From Gammaproteobacteria bacterium (lineage in GTDB: Bacteria; Pseudomonadota; Gammaproteobacteria; CAJXQU01): a DNA stretch of 64,000 nucleotides. Where the stretch lies: NCBI GenBank assembly GCA_026984775.1, contig JALSRM010000035.1, positions 1 to 64,000 of the forward strand, given 5' to 3'. The notes under the pieces are model-generated. The model had not been told where the DNA came from and made no database searches. It saw nothing but the letters and a program-made list of their open reading frames with translations. Numbering within the stretch: the stretch's first letter is position 1; every line of letters begins with the position of its first letter. The translations under genes were made by a program, and so were the position numbers. Shown piece by piece: positions 47,304-56,290 of the stretch.

Positions 47304-48190
47304 AACGATCCATATCCGGGACTTTACTGCTTTTCCTGTTCTCCATCGTGATCGGCACGAAAGTGCAAGCCGCGTCGCTTTCCCTTTTATGGGCAACGGA
47401 AACATCAGAACTCAAAACCCCAGAATCGGTGATTTACGATCTGAAACGAAATGTTCTCTATGTTTCCAATATCAACGGTTCACCAATGGAAAAGGACGGT
47501 AACGGTTTCATCACTAAACTGTCCACGGATGGCAACCTCATCGATCTCAAATGGGCCAGCGGAGACCTGTCGGCACCCAAAGGCATGGCGATCGCCAACG
47601 ACCATCTGTTTGTGACCGATATTTCAAGGGTGGTCGAGATCGATCTCGAGGATGGAAAGCTGATCAAAACCTATCCCGTTGCTGAGGCAGTTTTCCTCAA
47701 TGATGCCGTTGCGGACAACGAAGGAAATGTCTATATCTCGGATATGATGACAGACTCCATCTACCGTATAAAAAACGGCATGATAGAACTCTGGCTGAAG
47801 AGCGAAAAACTTGCTTCACCCAATGGCCTGGCCATTGATCAGGATAAGCTGATCGTGGGTTCCTGGGGCGTCATGGACGGTGAAGGTTTTGCAACGACCA
47901 TCCCGGGGCACCTCTTGATTGTTTCCTTGTATACAAAGGAAATTTCTGATCTGGGCAACGCCAATCCAGTGGGTAACCTTGATGGTGTCGAAATCACCGC
48001 AAACGGTGACTTTCTGGTCACCGACTGGATGGCCGGGACCCTGTTTCGAATTGACAGGCAAGGTCATGCTGAAACATTGGCCAATCTCAACCAGGGTTCT
48101 GCCGATCTCGAATACATTCAAGAGAAAAACCTGCTCCTGATCCCGATGATGAAGGACCACAAGATCGTTGCCTACCGTTTCGCCGAATAG
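47300..48190 (+). CDS. Exported NHL/SMP-30-like beta-propeller protein
   Basis: Protein of 296 aa with a signal peptide ([24 protein letters not shown]) and a repetitive beta-propeller: [80 protein letters not shown] and [25 protein letters not shown]. Blades are those of the SMP-30/gluconolactonase/NHL superfamily; no catalytic residues are certain. Its stop-start overlap with trpC implies co-transcription with tryptophan genes, although a periplasmic propeller has no known role there. Confidence 0.82.
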   Translation: MKRSISGTLLLFLFSIVIGTKVQAASLSLLWATETSELKTPESVIYDLKRNVLYVSNINGSPMEKDGNGFITKLSTDGNLIDLKWASGDLSAPKGMAIANDHLFVTDISRVVEIDLEDGKLIKTYPVAEAVFLNDAVADNEGNVYISDMMTDSIYRIKNGMIELWLKSEKLASPNGLAIDQDKLIVGSWGVMDGEGFATTIPGHLLIVSLYTKEISDLGNANPVGNLDGVEITANGDFLVTDWMAGTLFRIDRQGHAETLANLNQGSADLEYIQEKNLLLIPMMKDHKIVAYRFAE

Positions 48191-48240
48191 GCTGTGCGGT
48201 CAATGACTGGCAATAGATAAGGCGACACCAATGATGGCAT

Positions 48241-48269
48241 AAAAAAAGGACTCATATGGAGTCCTTTTC
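48241..48269. terminator. Bidirectional Rho-independent terminator
   Basis: Perfect 10-base stem AAAAGGACTC/GAGTCCTTTT (48244-48253 and 48259-48268, loop ATATG). A-rich and T-rich flanks serve both strands, ending the trp-propeller run on the plus strand and rpmE on the minus strand. Confidence 0.88.
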
Positions 48270-48295
48270 TATCGTCACCGTCAGAAGAGTGACCA

Positions 48296-48499
48296 TTACA
48301 TGCCGTATTTCTTCCGGAACTTGTCAACACGGCCAGCAGTATCAACAATTTTTTGCTTGCCGGTATAGAAAGGATGACACTCTGAACAGACGTCAATATG
48401 CAGCTCTTCATCTTCCAGGGTTGAACGTGTCTTGAAAGTATTGCCACAACTGCAGACGACCGAAATTTCTTCGTAGCGTGGGTGTATATCAGGTTTCAT
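48296..48499 (-). CDS. rpmE: 50S ribosomal protein L31 (zinc-binding C+ form)
   Basis: Ribosomal protein of 67 aa: [40 protein letters not shown], and the C-terminal [12 protein letters not shown]. CxC (16, 18) and CxxC (38, 41) form the zinc site of the C+ paralogue. The start at 48499 is set by the universal N-terminus; the longer open frame is not coding. Promoter recognised upstream; terminator downstream. Confidence 0.97.
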   Translation of the reverse strand: MKPDIHPRYEEISVVCSCGNTFKTRSTLEDEELHIDVCSECHPFYTGKQKIVDTAGRVDKFRKKYGM

Positions 48500-48537
48500 G
48501 TCTGTACGTTTTTCTTCATCATTTCGGGAAGCGCGCA

Positions 48538-48567
48538 ATTTTAGCGTTTCCCGCCCCATATTTGCAA
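48538..48567 (-). promoter_or_regulatory. rpmE promoter
   Basis: Minus strand TTGCAA (48562-48567), 18-base spacer, TAAAAT (48538-48543), then TGCGCGC, a GC-rich discriminator that usually marks ppGpp-sensitive ribosomal promoters. Confidence 0.6.
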
Positions 48568-48568
48568 G

Positions 48569-48940
48569 CTATTTAACCAGTTTTTCCCCCCTATCCGGAT
48601 CTTTTGGATGCAGGGGCACGACTTTAGCGATATTTGATGACTTGGGCTTGATCGGGGACTGACCGACAAGTTGGTTTAGAACATCCACAAGGCCATCTTC
48701 CCCCTTGATCTTTTCCCACATCATCTGGGAGATTTTAAGGCAGGCGACCATCGGATTATCGGCCGTTTGGCGCACGCTATCGATTTGCCATTGCAGACCT
48801 TCAAGACGCTTTCTTGTATACCCTGAGGAATCACAAAGGATACTCTCTATCGCCTTCCTGCGTTGTTTTTCAAAGGCCTCTGGATTATCCTTTGCGAGTT
48901 GCATCCATGCGTCAAAATCAAAACTCGTGTGTTCTCTCAT
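48569..48940 (-). CDS. DUF3135 family protein
   Basis: Protein of 123 aa, soluble, no signal peptide. The N-terminus FDFDAWMQLAKDNPEAFEKQRRKAIESIL matches DUF3135, a short helical family of gammaproteobacteria with no known function. The middle, LEGLQWQIDSVRQTADNPMVACLKISQMMWEKI, is also helical; the C-terminus is Pro/Lys-rich and probably disordered. Its end abuts the rpmE promoter, so read-through into rpmE is possible. Confidence 0.72.
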   Translation of the reverse strand: MREHTSFDFDAWMQLAKDNPEAFEKQRRKAIESILCDSSGYTRKRLEGLQWQIDSVRQTADNPMVACLKISQMMWEKIKGEDGLVDVLNQLVGQSPIKPKSSNIAKVVPLHPKDPDRGEKLVK

Positions 48941-49038
48941 TATACTGTCCTTGTCAAGCGTAATTTTCCTTAGCCATTTTTTCTAATCTTGCACCGGCAA
49001 TCGACCAGTGTCCAGAGCATGTGACAATATTTTGACAT

Positions 49039-49052
49039 TTGATCCAGATCAA
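49039..49052 (+). promoter_or_regulatory. FNR-type operator upstream of feoAB
   Basis: TTGATCCAGATCAA is a perfect match to the FNR consensus TTGAT-N4-ATCAA. It lies 68 bases before the feoA ATG; a weak -10, TATTAA, lies at 49079-49084, placing the palindrome about 45 bases before the expected start, near the class II activator position. It predicts induction of ferrous-iron uptake at low oxygen. Confidence 0.75.
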
Positions 49053-49120
49053 AAATTCATCAAGCCGCAAACGAGAATTATTAACATTTGGGAGTCCTTG
49101 CTGCATAATGTCCTGTAATC

Positions 49121-49369
49121 ATGAAACAAATCAAGGATAGTTTTACCCTCGATCGTCTCGGTGCTGGCAAAAAAGCCTTTGTTAGAGGTTTCACTGCTGA
49201 AGGGCCGGTTATGCAGCGGCTCATGCAGCTCGGTGTTCTTGAAGGTAGTGAGGTTGAGATTATACGTGCAGCACCAGGCGGCGACCCGATTGAGATTCGG
49301 GTGATGGGATATTGCCTTTCATTACGCAAAGCCGAAGCACAAATGATCCAGGTCGAGGTAATCGGGTGA
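49121..49369 (+). CDS. feoA: Ferrous iron transport protein A
   Basis: Small SH3-like protein of 82 aa: SFTLDRLGAGKKAFVRGF, MQRLMQLGVLEGSEVEIIRAAPGGDPIEIRVMGYCLSLRKAEAQMIQV, matching FeoA. It acts with FeoB at the membrane to import Fe2+. Its stop overlaps the feoB GTG start (GTGA). Confidence 0.92.
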   Translation: MKQIKDSFTLDRLGAGKKAFVRGFTAEGPVMQRLMQLGVLEGSEVEIIRAAPGGDPIEIRVMGYCLSLRKAEAQMIQVEVIG

Positions 49370-51525
49370 CGAAAACAGGCCAGCCCGTTATTGCCCTGAT
49401 CGGAAACCCTAATACAGGGAAAAGCACTCTTTTCAACATCCTGACCGGCCTGAAACAGAAAATCGGCAATTATCCGGGAGTGACAGTTGAAAAACATCTA
49501 GGTCAATTGCAACTCGATGACCTTGAGGTTCAACTGATCGATCTCCCCGGGACGTACTCCCTTTCAGCGCAATCACCCGATGAAATGGTGGTGATTGATG
49601 TACTACGAGGGGCAATAGATGATATCGGTAAGCCGGATCTGATCCTGATTGTCATCGATGCTTCCAATCTGCGCCGTAATCTGTATCTGGTCAGCCAGCT
49701 GCTGGAACTGGGACAGCCTGTGGTCGTGGCCTTGAACATGATGGATCTTGCGGTTGAAAATGGTATTCACATCGATGTCGATCAATTGGCCCAGGAACTG
49801 GGGGTTCCTGTCGTACCTATCGTTGCTTCATCAGGTGAAGGCATCGACAATCTGAAAAAAGTGCTCAGGCAATCGCTGGAAAAGAAAGCGATTCCATCAC
49901 TCAATCTGTTGCCAGAGATCAAGCAGGCAGCTATCAAACTGGCCACAAAATTAAGACGTGAAGGAATTGAAATCCCTTCATACGAACTGGAACGGGCACT
50001 GATTGATGAAGAGGGTTACGCAGAACACCGTCTTGCAGAGTCACATGACAACCCGGTTCTGGAACAAATCAGACAACTGCGAAAGAAACTGAGTCACGGT
50101 CCCAGTCTCTCTGTGCAGGATGCACGTACACGTTATGGCTGGATCAACCGACTGGTCGATACCATTGAAGTCGATGAACCCGAAACTGCCAAGAAAAGTC
50201 TGACTGAATATATCGATCAATTCGTTAGCCATCCGGTTTATGGCAGTATTTTCTTCCTCCTTCTAATGGCTATTGTTTTCCAGTCCGTCTTTGCCTGGGC
50301 AACGCCCCTGATGGATTGGATGGATCACATAACTACAACGGCCGGTAAATGGTTGGAGGCTCATTTGCCTCCGGGTGCACTGACCAGCTTGCTGGTCGAT
50401 GGTGTGATTGCGGGAGTCGGTAGTGTGATCATCTTTCTGCCCCAAATCCTGATCCTGTTTGCCTTCATTATCTTTCTCGAAGACAGTGGCTACATGGCAC
50501 GAGCCGCTTTCATGATGGATCGGCCTATGCGAGCAGTGGGCCTTTCTGGTCGCTCCTTTATTCCCATGCTGTCCAGCTTTGCTTGTGCCGTTCCCGGCAT
50601 TATGGCCACTCGCACCATTTCCGATCCACGAGACCGGTTGGCCACCATGCTGGCTGCACCCTTCATGACCTGTTCTGCCCGGTTACCGGTCTATGCACTT
50701 CTAATCGCCGCATTTGTACCACAAAAAACCTGGTTTTGGGGACTTATTAATCTGCAAGGTCTGGTTTTGCTGGCCCTCTATCTTCTTGGGATCCTGGGAG
50801 GTGTCACAACAGCCCTGTTACTGAAGCGCTCTGTGCTCAAAGGCCCAACTCCGACCTTTTTGATGGAGATGCCTCCTTATCGACTGCCAAGCCTGCGATC
50901 CGTTCTGCTGAAACTCTGGGAGCGTGCCCAAATCTTTCTGCGTCGGGCGGGTACAGTCATTTTCACAGTTGCCATCCTTATCTGGGCACTGGCCTATTTC
51001 CCACATCCTGTATCGATTCATAACCAGTTTGAACAACAACGAGTCGAGATCCAGCGGCAGGGTAACGTAGTAGAAACAAGAATCACAGAACTGAACAATC
51101 AGGAAGCTGCGGCTTATCTCGAACAAAGCTTCCTGGGCCGAATCGGAAAGGCCATCGCTCCAGTCTTCAAACCGCTCGGATGGGACTGGAAAGTATCCGC
51201 TGCAGTAGTGGCTTCCTTCCCTGCCCGCGAAGTGGTCATTGCGGTACTCGGCACTATTTACGCTGTGGGTAGTGACGTCGATGAAGAAGACAGCAGCCTG
51301 ATCACGCGTATCAAATCATCGACCTGGCCTGACGGCACAACAATCTTTACCGTACCTATGGCCATAGGACTCATGATCTTCTATGCATTCTGCCTGCAAT
51401 GTGCGGCTACTGTAGCCATCATCCGCCGTGAGACAGGGACCTGGACCATTCCATTGTTGTCGTGGTTATATATGACCAGCCTGGGCTACATCGGTGCGTT
51501 GCTGGTCTATCAGATCTGGAGCTGA
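49366..51525 (+). CDS. feoB: Ferrous iron transporter FeoB
   Basis: Membrane Fe2+ transporter of 719 aa. N-terminal G domain: GNPNTGKSTLFN (G1), DLPGTYSLS (G3), ALNMMD (G4). A helical guanine-dissociation domain (about 190-290) follows, then about eight to ten membrane spans with the Gate motifs FLEDSGYMARAAFMMD, LSSFACAVPGIMATRTI and CSARLPVYALL. GTG at 49366 (MTKTGQPVIALIG) is chosen because it overlaps feoA's stop, rather than an upstream start inside feoA. Anaerobic expression is expected from the FNR box. Confidence 0.95.
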   Translation: MTKTGQPVIALIGNPNTGKSTLFNILTGLKQKIGNYPGVTVEKHLGQLQLDDLEVQLIDLPGTYSLSAQSPDEMVVIDVLRGAIDDIGKPDLILIVIDASNLRRNLYLVSQLLELGQPVVVALNMMDLAVENGIHIDVDQLAQELGVPVVPIVASSGEGIDNLKKVLRQSLEKKAIPSLNLLPEIKQAAIKLATKLRREGIEIPSYELERALIDEEGYAEHRLAESHDNPVLEQIRQLRKKLSHGPSLSVQDARTRYGWINRLVDTIEVDEPETAKKSLTEYIDQFVSHPVYGSIFFLLLMAIVFQSVFAWATPLMDWMDHITTTAGKWLEAHLPPGALTSLLVDGVIAGVGSVIIFLPQILILFAFIIFLEDSGYMARAAFMMDRPMRAVGLSGRSFIPMLSSFACAVPGIMATRTISDPRDRLATMLAAPFMTCSARLPVYALLIAAFVPQKTWFWGLINLQGLVLLALYLLGILGGVTTALLLKRSVLKGPTPTFLMEMPPYRLPSLRSVLLKLWERAQIFLRRAGTVIFTVAILIWALAYFPHPVSIHNQFEQQRVEIQRQGNVVETRITELNNQEAAAYLEQSFLGRIGKAIAPVFKPLGWDWKVSAAVVASFPAREVVIAVLGTIYAVGSDVDEEDSSLITRIKSSTWPDGTTIFTVPMAIGLMIFYAFCLQCAATVAIIRRETGTWTIPLLSWLYMTSLGYIGALLVYQIWS

Positions 51526-51526
51526 A

Positions 51527-51661
51527 ATGGATATACAGACCTCCCTTGCCCTTTTGATTGTACTTGCCGTTGCTGGCCGGTTGATCTACAAGCGGATGAA
51601 AAAACGACAAAATAAAGATTCATCGCCCACTTGCGGATGTGGAAAAGACGACTGCAGTTAA
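51527..51661 (+). CDS. Tiny Cys-rich FeoB-associated membrane protein
   Basis: A 44-residue gene starting one base after the feoB stop. It has one membrane helix (TSLALLIVLAVAGRLIYKRM), a basic stretch KKRQNK, then a cysteine cluster TCGCGKDDC (three Cys in nine residues), ending in Ser. This is the layout of the short 'FeoB-associated Cys-rich' proteins that follow feoB in many bacteria. The thiols may receive or relay Fe2+ or bind Fe-S; that role is inferred. Confidence 0.75.
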   Translation: MDIQTSLALLIVLAVAGRLIYKRMKKRQNKDSSPTCGCGKDDCS

Positions 51662-51748
51662 TACTTGTAACGAATGCCGCCCTATTGACTTTGTTCATCA
51701 AATTTGATTTTTCTTGTCAATTGGTTGACTATATCCCTACTAAATCGA

Positions 51749-52783
51749 ATGGTATCGACCCCATTACAAGCAGCGTCGAAAGGAAAACAAAACGACCCGA
51801 GTATGGAAATCAACCTCAATACAGACCGCTGTCTGGGAATTTCTGAAGATGAGCTGGAACAGATCAAGCTCTTTAATGGCGTCCGCCTTTCTAGCATCAA
51901 GCCCCTGTTAGACAACTGCCCGGTTCTCTATTTAGAGAAGGATGAGACACTGATCGAGGCAGGTGAACCGGAAGAGTTTATGTATCTGCTACTGTCAGGA
52001 CGTTTGCAGGTGCTGTTGCAAAAAAATGCTGACCAACCAATAACGGTTCTTGAAAGTGGTGACAGTGTTGGTGAGATATCTATCCTGGATCATCAGCCTA
52101 CCTCTGGATATGTCATCGCAGATAAACCTTCTCGCGTCCTGCGTATCGATGAAGAAACCCTTTGGAAAATCGTCGAAACTTCCCATATTGCCTCCAATAA
52201 TCTCCTGAGAACGCTGGCTTACCGTCTGCGTTTTGGAAATTCCGTGATGCATCAGATCCAGTCTCTGCTGAGAGAGTTTGAATACGATGCAACCGTCGAT
52301 CCACTGACGGGATTCTATAACCGCCGCTGGCTGAACAAGATCTTGGGAAGATTGATCCATCGCTGTCAAAGTGAAGACAGTCACCGTCCTCTTTCTTTAA
52401 TCATGATGGATCTCGACCATTTCAAACGGTTCAATGATACCTATGGACACTTGGCGGGTGATCGTGCCCTCAATGCTATTGCAGCCTCACTGACATCTCA
52501 CCTGCGACCGGAAGATGCCATTACCCGTTATGGCGGCGAAGAATTCCTCGCCATCCTCCCAGGATCGGATATGAAGGATGCACAACAGGTGGCAGAACGC
52601 CTACGCCAGGCAGTTGAACAAACCGAACTTTATTCAGTGGAAGGCGAACCACTCCCTCCGTTGACGATTTCACTTGGTATCGCGGAAATGCAACCTGATG
52701 ATACCCCGGAAAGCCTGATAGGCGCAGCAGATAAAGCGCTCTACCGGGCAAAACGGGGAGGGAGAAACCGGATCAGTTGTTGA
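51749..52783 (+). CDS. Diguanylate cyclase with N-terminal cyclic-nucleotide-binding domain
   Basis: Soluble protein of about 344 aa. The cNMP-binding fold (about 45-150) has LSGRLQVLL, LESGDSVGEISILDH and degenerate phosphate contacts: the usual Arg-Ala after the GE motif is replaced by QPTSGYV, so cAMP may not bind. The GGDEF domain (about 180-344) has the active motif RYGGEEF and, exactly five residues before it, an RPED inhibitory site, so it should make c-di-GMP under product control. Start is uncertain: ATG at 51749, ATG at 51803 or TTG at 51704; none has a strong ribosome site. Its last 11 bases overlap convergent msbA. Confidence 0.88.
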   Translation: MVSTPLQAASKGKQNDPSMEINLNTDRCLGISEDELEQIKLFNGVRLSSIKPLLDNCPVLYLEKDETLIEAGEPEEFMYLLLSGRLQVLLQKNADQPITVLESGDSVGEISILDHQPTSGYVIADKPSRVLRIDEETLWKIVETSHIASNNLLRTLAYRLRFGNSVMHQIQSLLREFEYDATVDPLTGFYNRRWLNKILGRLIHRCQSEDSHRPLSLIMMDLDHFKRFNDTYGHLAGDRALNAIAASLTSHLRPEDAITRYGGEEFLAILPGSDMKDAQQVAERLRQAVEQTELYSVEGEPLPPLTISLGIAEMQPDDTPESLIGAADKALYRAKRGGRNRISC

Positions 52784-54530
52784 TATCAACCAACCGGGAC
52801 TCAAACCCCTGTCTGTATAATCCGGCATAGACACCTTGCTTGCTCATCAACTCTTCATGTGTTCCTGTCTCCACGATCCGTCCGCCTGAAAGCACCAGGA
52901 TCCGATCCGCATTTTCAATTGTCGACAGACGATGAGCAATAATGATGCAGGTACGGCCCTTCCGTAATTTTTCCAGGGCCTCCTGGATATGTTTCTCGGA
53001 TGCCGTATCCAGCGCAGAAGTTGCCTCATCCAGTATCAGGATCGGCGCGTCTTTAAGCAACGCACGAGCGATTGAAAGACGCTGGCGCTGGCCACCAGAG
53101 AGACGGGCACCACTCTCCCCGATCAGCGTATTGAGCCCTTGTGGCAGTTCGCTGATGAACTCCATTGCATGAGCAGCAGTTGCTGCTTCAATAATCTCTT
53201 TTTCTGAAGCTCCCCGGAGAGTGCCATAGGCAATGTTGTTTGCAATGGTATCGTTAAACAACATGATCTCCTGACTGACCAGTGCAATATTACTGCGCAG
53301 AGAATCAAGCGTAATGATCTCAATATCATGATCATCCAGAGTAATCCTGCCAGAATCAGGGTGGTAGAAACGCGGAATCAGATTTGCCAGCGTTGATTTA
53401 CCACTGCCGGACGGCCCCACAAGAGCGACTGTTTCACCGGGTTCAATCTCAAGAGAAAGATCCATCAAGGCAGGGGCTTCAGCATGTTCATACTGCATTG
53501 AAACCTGTTCAAACCGTAGCTTCCCTTTAGCCCGGCCCAAGTCGAGAGTACCGTGATCGACCTCGGAGATCTCATCCATCAATGAAAAGATACTATGTGC
53601 AGCTGCCAGTCCCCGCTGTAATGGTTCATTAATGCTTGTCAGACGTCGGATGGGAGCGAGCAACATGGACATGGCAGTAAAGTAGGAGACGAAATCACCT
53701 GCTGTCATCAATCCTTTTTGTGCCAATGACGTAGAGAAGTAGATGATGATCGCAAGACCCACTGCCATGACAAGCTGGATGATCGGCCCATTCGCAGCGG
53801 CGGGCACAACCACTTTCATGTTGTATTGCCGGGCCTTGTTGATGGCATTGGCAAACCGTTGTTTTTCATATTCCTGGCCACCATAGATCTTTACTGCCTT
53901 TTGTGACTCGATTGCTTCCTGGGAAACACGGGTGATTTCTCCCATGGACTCCTGCACCCGATAACTCATGCGACGCATCCGCTCGCTCACTGTCTGAACA
54001 ATAAAGGCAATAATGGGGGCAAGAACAAAAACAATGAGACTCAGCTTCCAGTTCATATACAGCATGAAAATAACCAGTCCCAAAACTGCAAGGGTATCGC
54101 GGATAAGTACAGTAATTACCTGGGTAGATGCAGACTGAACCTGTGCAGTATCAAATGTCAGTTTAGAAATCAGTGACCCGGAGGCATTGTCGTCAAAGAA
54201 CGTGGTCGGGAGGGTCACCAACTTGTCGAACATCTCTTTTCTCAGATCCATGACCACACGATGTGCCACCCAATGAGATGACACATGACTGGCAAACATA
54301 AAAATGCCTCGCGCGAGGAAAAGCAGAACCAACAATAACGGGATCAACAAAAGATTCGAGTTTGATCGCTCAACAAAACTGCCGTCCAGAAGGGGTTTCA
54401 GCAAGGCAGGCAACACAGGCTCCAGTGCACCCAGAATCGCCATGCAAAGAACAGAAAAACCGAACAGTCTCCAGTAGGGCTTTACATAACGAAGCAGGCG
54501 CAAATAGAGAGCTTGATCAGTTTTTATCAT
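52773..54530 (-). CDS. msbA: Lipid A flippase MsbA (ABC exporter)
   Basis: Half-transporter of 585 aa: six membrane helices in the first 310 residues, then the ABC domain with GPSGSGKSTLANLIPRFYHP (Walker A), SGARLSGGQRQRLSIARAL (signature), ILILDEATSALD (Walker B) and IIAHRLSTIENAD. FVERSNSNLLLIPLLLVLLFLARGIFMF is typical of the MsbA group. It flips lipid A-core to the outer leaflet. No lpxK gene is adjacent as is common elsewhere. Divergent from the phosphoribulokinase gene. Confidence 0.9.
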   Translation of the reverse strand: MIKTDQALYLRLLRYVKPYWRLFGFSVLCMAILGALEPVLPALLKPLLDGSFVERSNSNLLLIPLLLVLLFLARGIFMFASHVSSHWVAHRVVMDLRKEMFDKLVTLPTTFFDDNASGSLISKLTFDTAQVQSASTQVITVLIRDTLAVLGLVIFMLYMNWKLSLIVFVLAPIIAFIVQTVSERMRRMSYRVQESMGEITRVSQEAIESQKAVKIYGGQEYEKQRFANAINKARQYNMKVVVPAAANGPIIQLVMAVGLAIIIYFSTSLAQKGLMTAGDFVSYFTAMSMLLAPIRRLTSINEPLQRGLAAAHSIFSLMDEISEVDHGTLDLGRAKGKLRFEQVSMQYEHAEAPALMDLSLEIEPGETVALVGPSGSGKSTLANLIPRFYHPDSGRITLDDHDIEIITLDSLRSNIALVSQEIMLFNDTIANNIAYGTLRGASEKEIIEAATAAHAMEFISELPQGLNTLIGESGARLSGGQRQRLSIARALLKDAPILILDEATSALDTASEKHIQEALEKLRKGRTCIIIAHRLSTIENADRILVLSGGRIVETGTHEELMSKQGVYAGLYRQGFESRLVDINN

Positions 54531-54648
54531 ACGGACTGGAAATTACTGGTGCCACGGCAATATCGAGGTTCTTGAAATTTTGCGATGCCATTATACATGA
54601 GGTAACGTATCCTACCTGTTTTATATGGATCCAAAGGAGAACCCCGAC

Positions 54649-55524
54649 ATGTCTGAACAGCATCCGATTATTGCTGTAACCGGTTCATCTGGTGCTGGAA
54701 CGACCAATGTGAAAACGGCTTTCGAACACATTTGCGCGCGCGAAGGCATCAAACCGGCAATCATCGAAGGAGACAGCTTTCACCGCTATGATCGTCAGGC
54801 AATGCAGAAGGCCGTTGAAGAAGCGAAGAAGCAGGGCAAAATGGTGACCCATTTCGGACCGGAAGGTAATCTCTTTGAAGAACTGGAAGCCGTGTTTCGT
54901 GAATATTCAGAAAAAGGCACCGGAAAACGGCGCTGGTATGTGCACAATGAAGAAGAAGCGGCCAAACATCAACTTCCACCCGGCTCCATATCGGAATGGG
55001 AGCCCCTGCCTAAAGAGACACATGTCCTCTTCTATGAGGGGCTGCACGGTGGCTTGATCACGGATAAGGTCAATGTCGCAAAGTACGTCGATTTATTGAT
55101 TGGTGTCGTGCCGATCATCAACCTTGAATGGATTCAGAAAATCCACCGGGATCGATTGGAGAGAGGGCATTCGGCTGAAGCAGCAACCCAGGCAATCCTA
55201 GATCGCATGCATGATTACGTCCACTACATTGTGCCGCAGTTTTCGCGTACGGACATCAACTTTCAACGTGTACCGACTGTCGATACTTCAGACCCCTTTG
55301 CTGAACGGGACGTGCCTACCAATGATGAGAGCTTTTCCGTGGTCCATGTTCGCAATCACAAAAAACTGGATGTCGACTTTCCTTACCTCCTTGCCATGAT
55401 CGACGGCTCTTTCATGTCGACACCCGACACCCTCGTCATTCCTGCAAGCAAGAAGATTTTTGCCATGGAATTGATTTTTACTCCCATCGCCGAAAAAATG
55501 ATGGCTGCGCGAAGAATGGTATAA
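54649..55524 (+). CDS. prk: Phosphoribulokinase
   Basis: Calvin-cycle enzyme of 291 aa that phosphorylates ribulose-5-phosphate to the RuBisCO substrate. Bacterial class I features: IIAVTGSSGAGTTNVKTAFEHI (P-loop), IIEGDSFHRYDRQAM, VLFYEGLHGGLI, NLEWIQKIHRDRLERGHS. The start at 54649 (MSEQHPIIAV) follows AAAGGAGA; the longer frame from 54625 is less likely. Presence of this gene indicates capacity for CO2 fixation. No cbbL/cbbM or carboxysome gene adjoins. Confidence 0.95.
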   Translation: MSEQHPIIAVTGSSGAGTTNVKTAFEHICAREGIKPAIIEGDSFHRYDRQAMQKAVEEAKKQGKMVTHFGPEGNLFEELEAVFREYSEKGTGKRRWYVHNEEEAAKHQLPPGSISEWEPLPKETHVLFYEGLHGGLITDKVNVAKYVDLLIGVVPIINLEWIQKIHRDRLERGHSAEAATQAILDRMHDYVHYIVPQFSRTDINFQRVPTVDTSDPFAERDVPTNDESFSVVHVRNHKKLDVDFPYLLAMIDGSFMSTPDTLVIPASKKIFAMELIFTPIAEKMMAARRMV

Positions 55525-55571
55525 ACATGATATAAAACGGTATACTCTCGTTAAGAGATTCGGAGAAAAAA

Positions 55572-56225
55572 ATGCGATCTATCCTGGTAATTAACCCCAA
55601 AGGCGGCTGTGGCAAGACAACAATTGCGACCAACCTTGCCGGTTATTATGCATCACATGGAAAATCCGTTTTGCTCGCTGATTTTGACCAACAGGCATCA
55701 AGTCTGGACTGGCTTGCTGTACGACCTGAATCCTTCCCTGAAATCCAGGGTGTCGCGGCATTCGAAGAGAAATTTCGTGCAGGCAAAAATATTGATGTAC
55801 TGATCATGGATGCCCCTGCTGGACTCCATGGCAGACCTATCAGTGACTTGTTGCGCAGAGCAGAGACCATTATCATGCCTGTACTCCCCTCGCCGCTGGA
55901 TATGCGGGCTGCGTCACGTTTTATTGAAAATCTCAAAAAAATCAATAAGGTGATCAAGGCTGAAGTCAAGCTGACCGCTGTTGCCAACCGGGTGCGAGAA
56001 CATACCATCGCAGGCAATGAACTGAATGAATATCTTTCACGAGTGAAGCTGCCCGATGGGAAAAAACTCCCATTCATGACAGTCCTGCGCGCCAGCCAAA
56101 ACTATATTCGTGCTGCAGAAAAGGGGTTGTCCATCTTTGAATTTGCACCCTATGCCACACAGGTTGACCGGGACCAATGGAAGCCTCTGCTACGCTGGCT
56201 TAACAGTACCAGAAGCAGACCTTGA
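55572..56225 (+). CDS. Orphan ParA-type ATPase
   Basis: Protein of 217 aa: deviant Walker A at NPKGGCGKTTIATNLAGYYA, LLADFDQQASSLDWLA (switch I), LIMDAPAGL (Walker B), and a C-terminal nucleotide-contact segment. No ParB, plasmid or cell-division partner is adjacent, so chromosome partition is unlikely. ParA-type proteins can position cargo such as carboxysomes (McdA), chemoreceptor arrays or flagella. Placement 47 bases after prk is suggestive, but no McdB-like partner is visible. Confidence 0.85.
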   Translation: MRSILVINPKGGCGKTTIATNLAGYYASHGKSVLLADFDQQASSLDWLAVRPESFPEIQGVAAFEEKFRAGKNIDVLIMDAPAGLHGRPISDLLRRAETIIMPVLPSPLDMRAASRFIENLKKINKVIKAEVKLTAVANRVREHTIAGNELNEYLSRVKLPDGKKLPFMTVLRASQNYIRAAEKGLSIFEFAPYATQVDRDQWKPLLRWLNSTRSRP

Positions 56226-56290
56226 TCTGGAGCCCCATCAGAAATTGTACAACCCTGGCCCGCATGAGTGGGTAATCTGCGAGTTTGCAT

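Noticed and set aside
49053-49090. Possible Fur box before feoA (AT-rich GAGAATTATTAACATT).
   Set aside because: Too few matches to the 19-base Fur consensus; the FNR palindrome is exact and explains regulation better.
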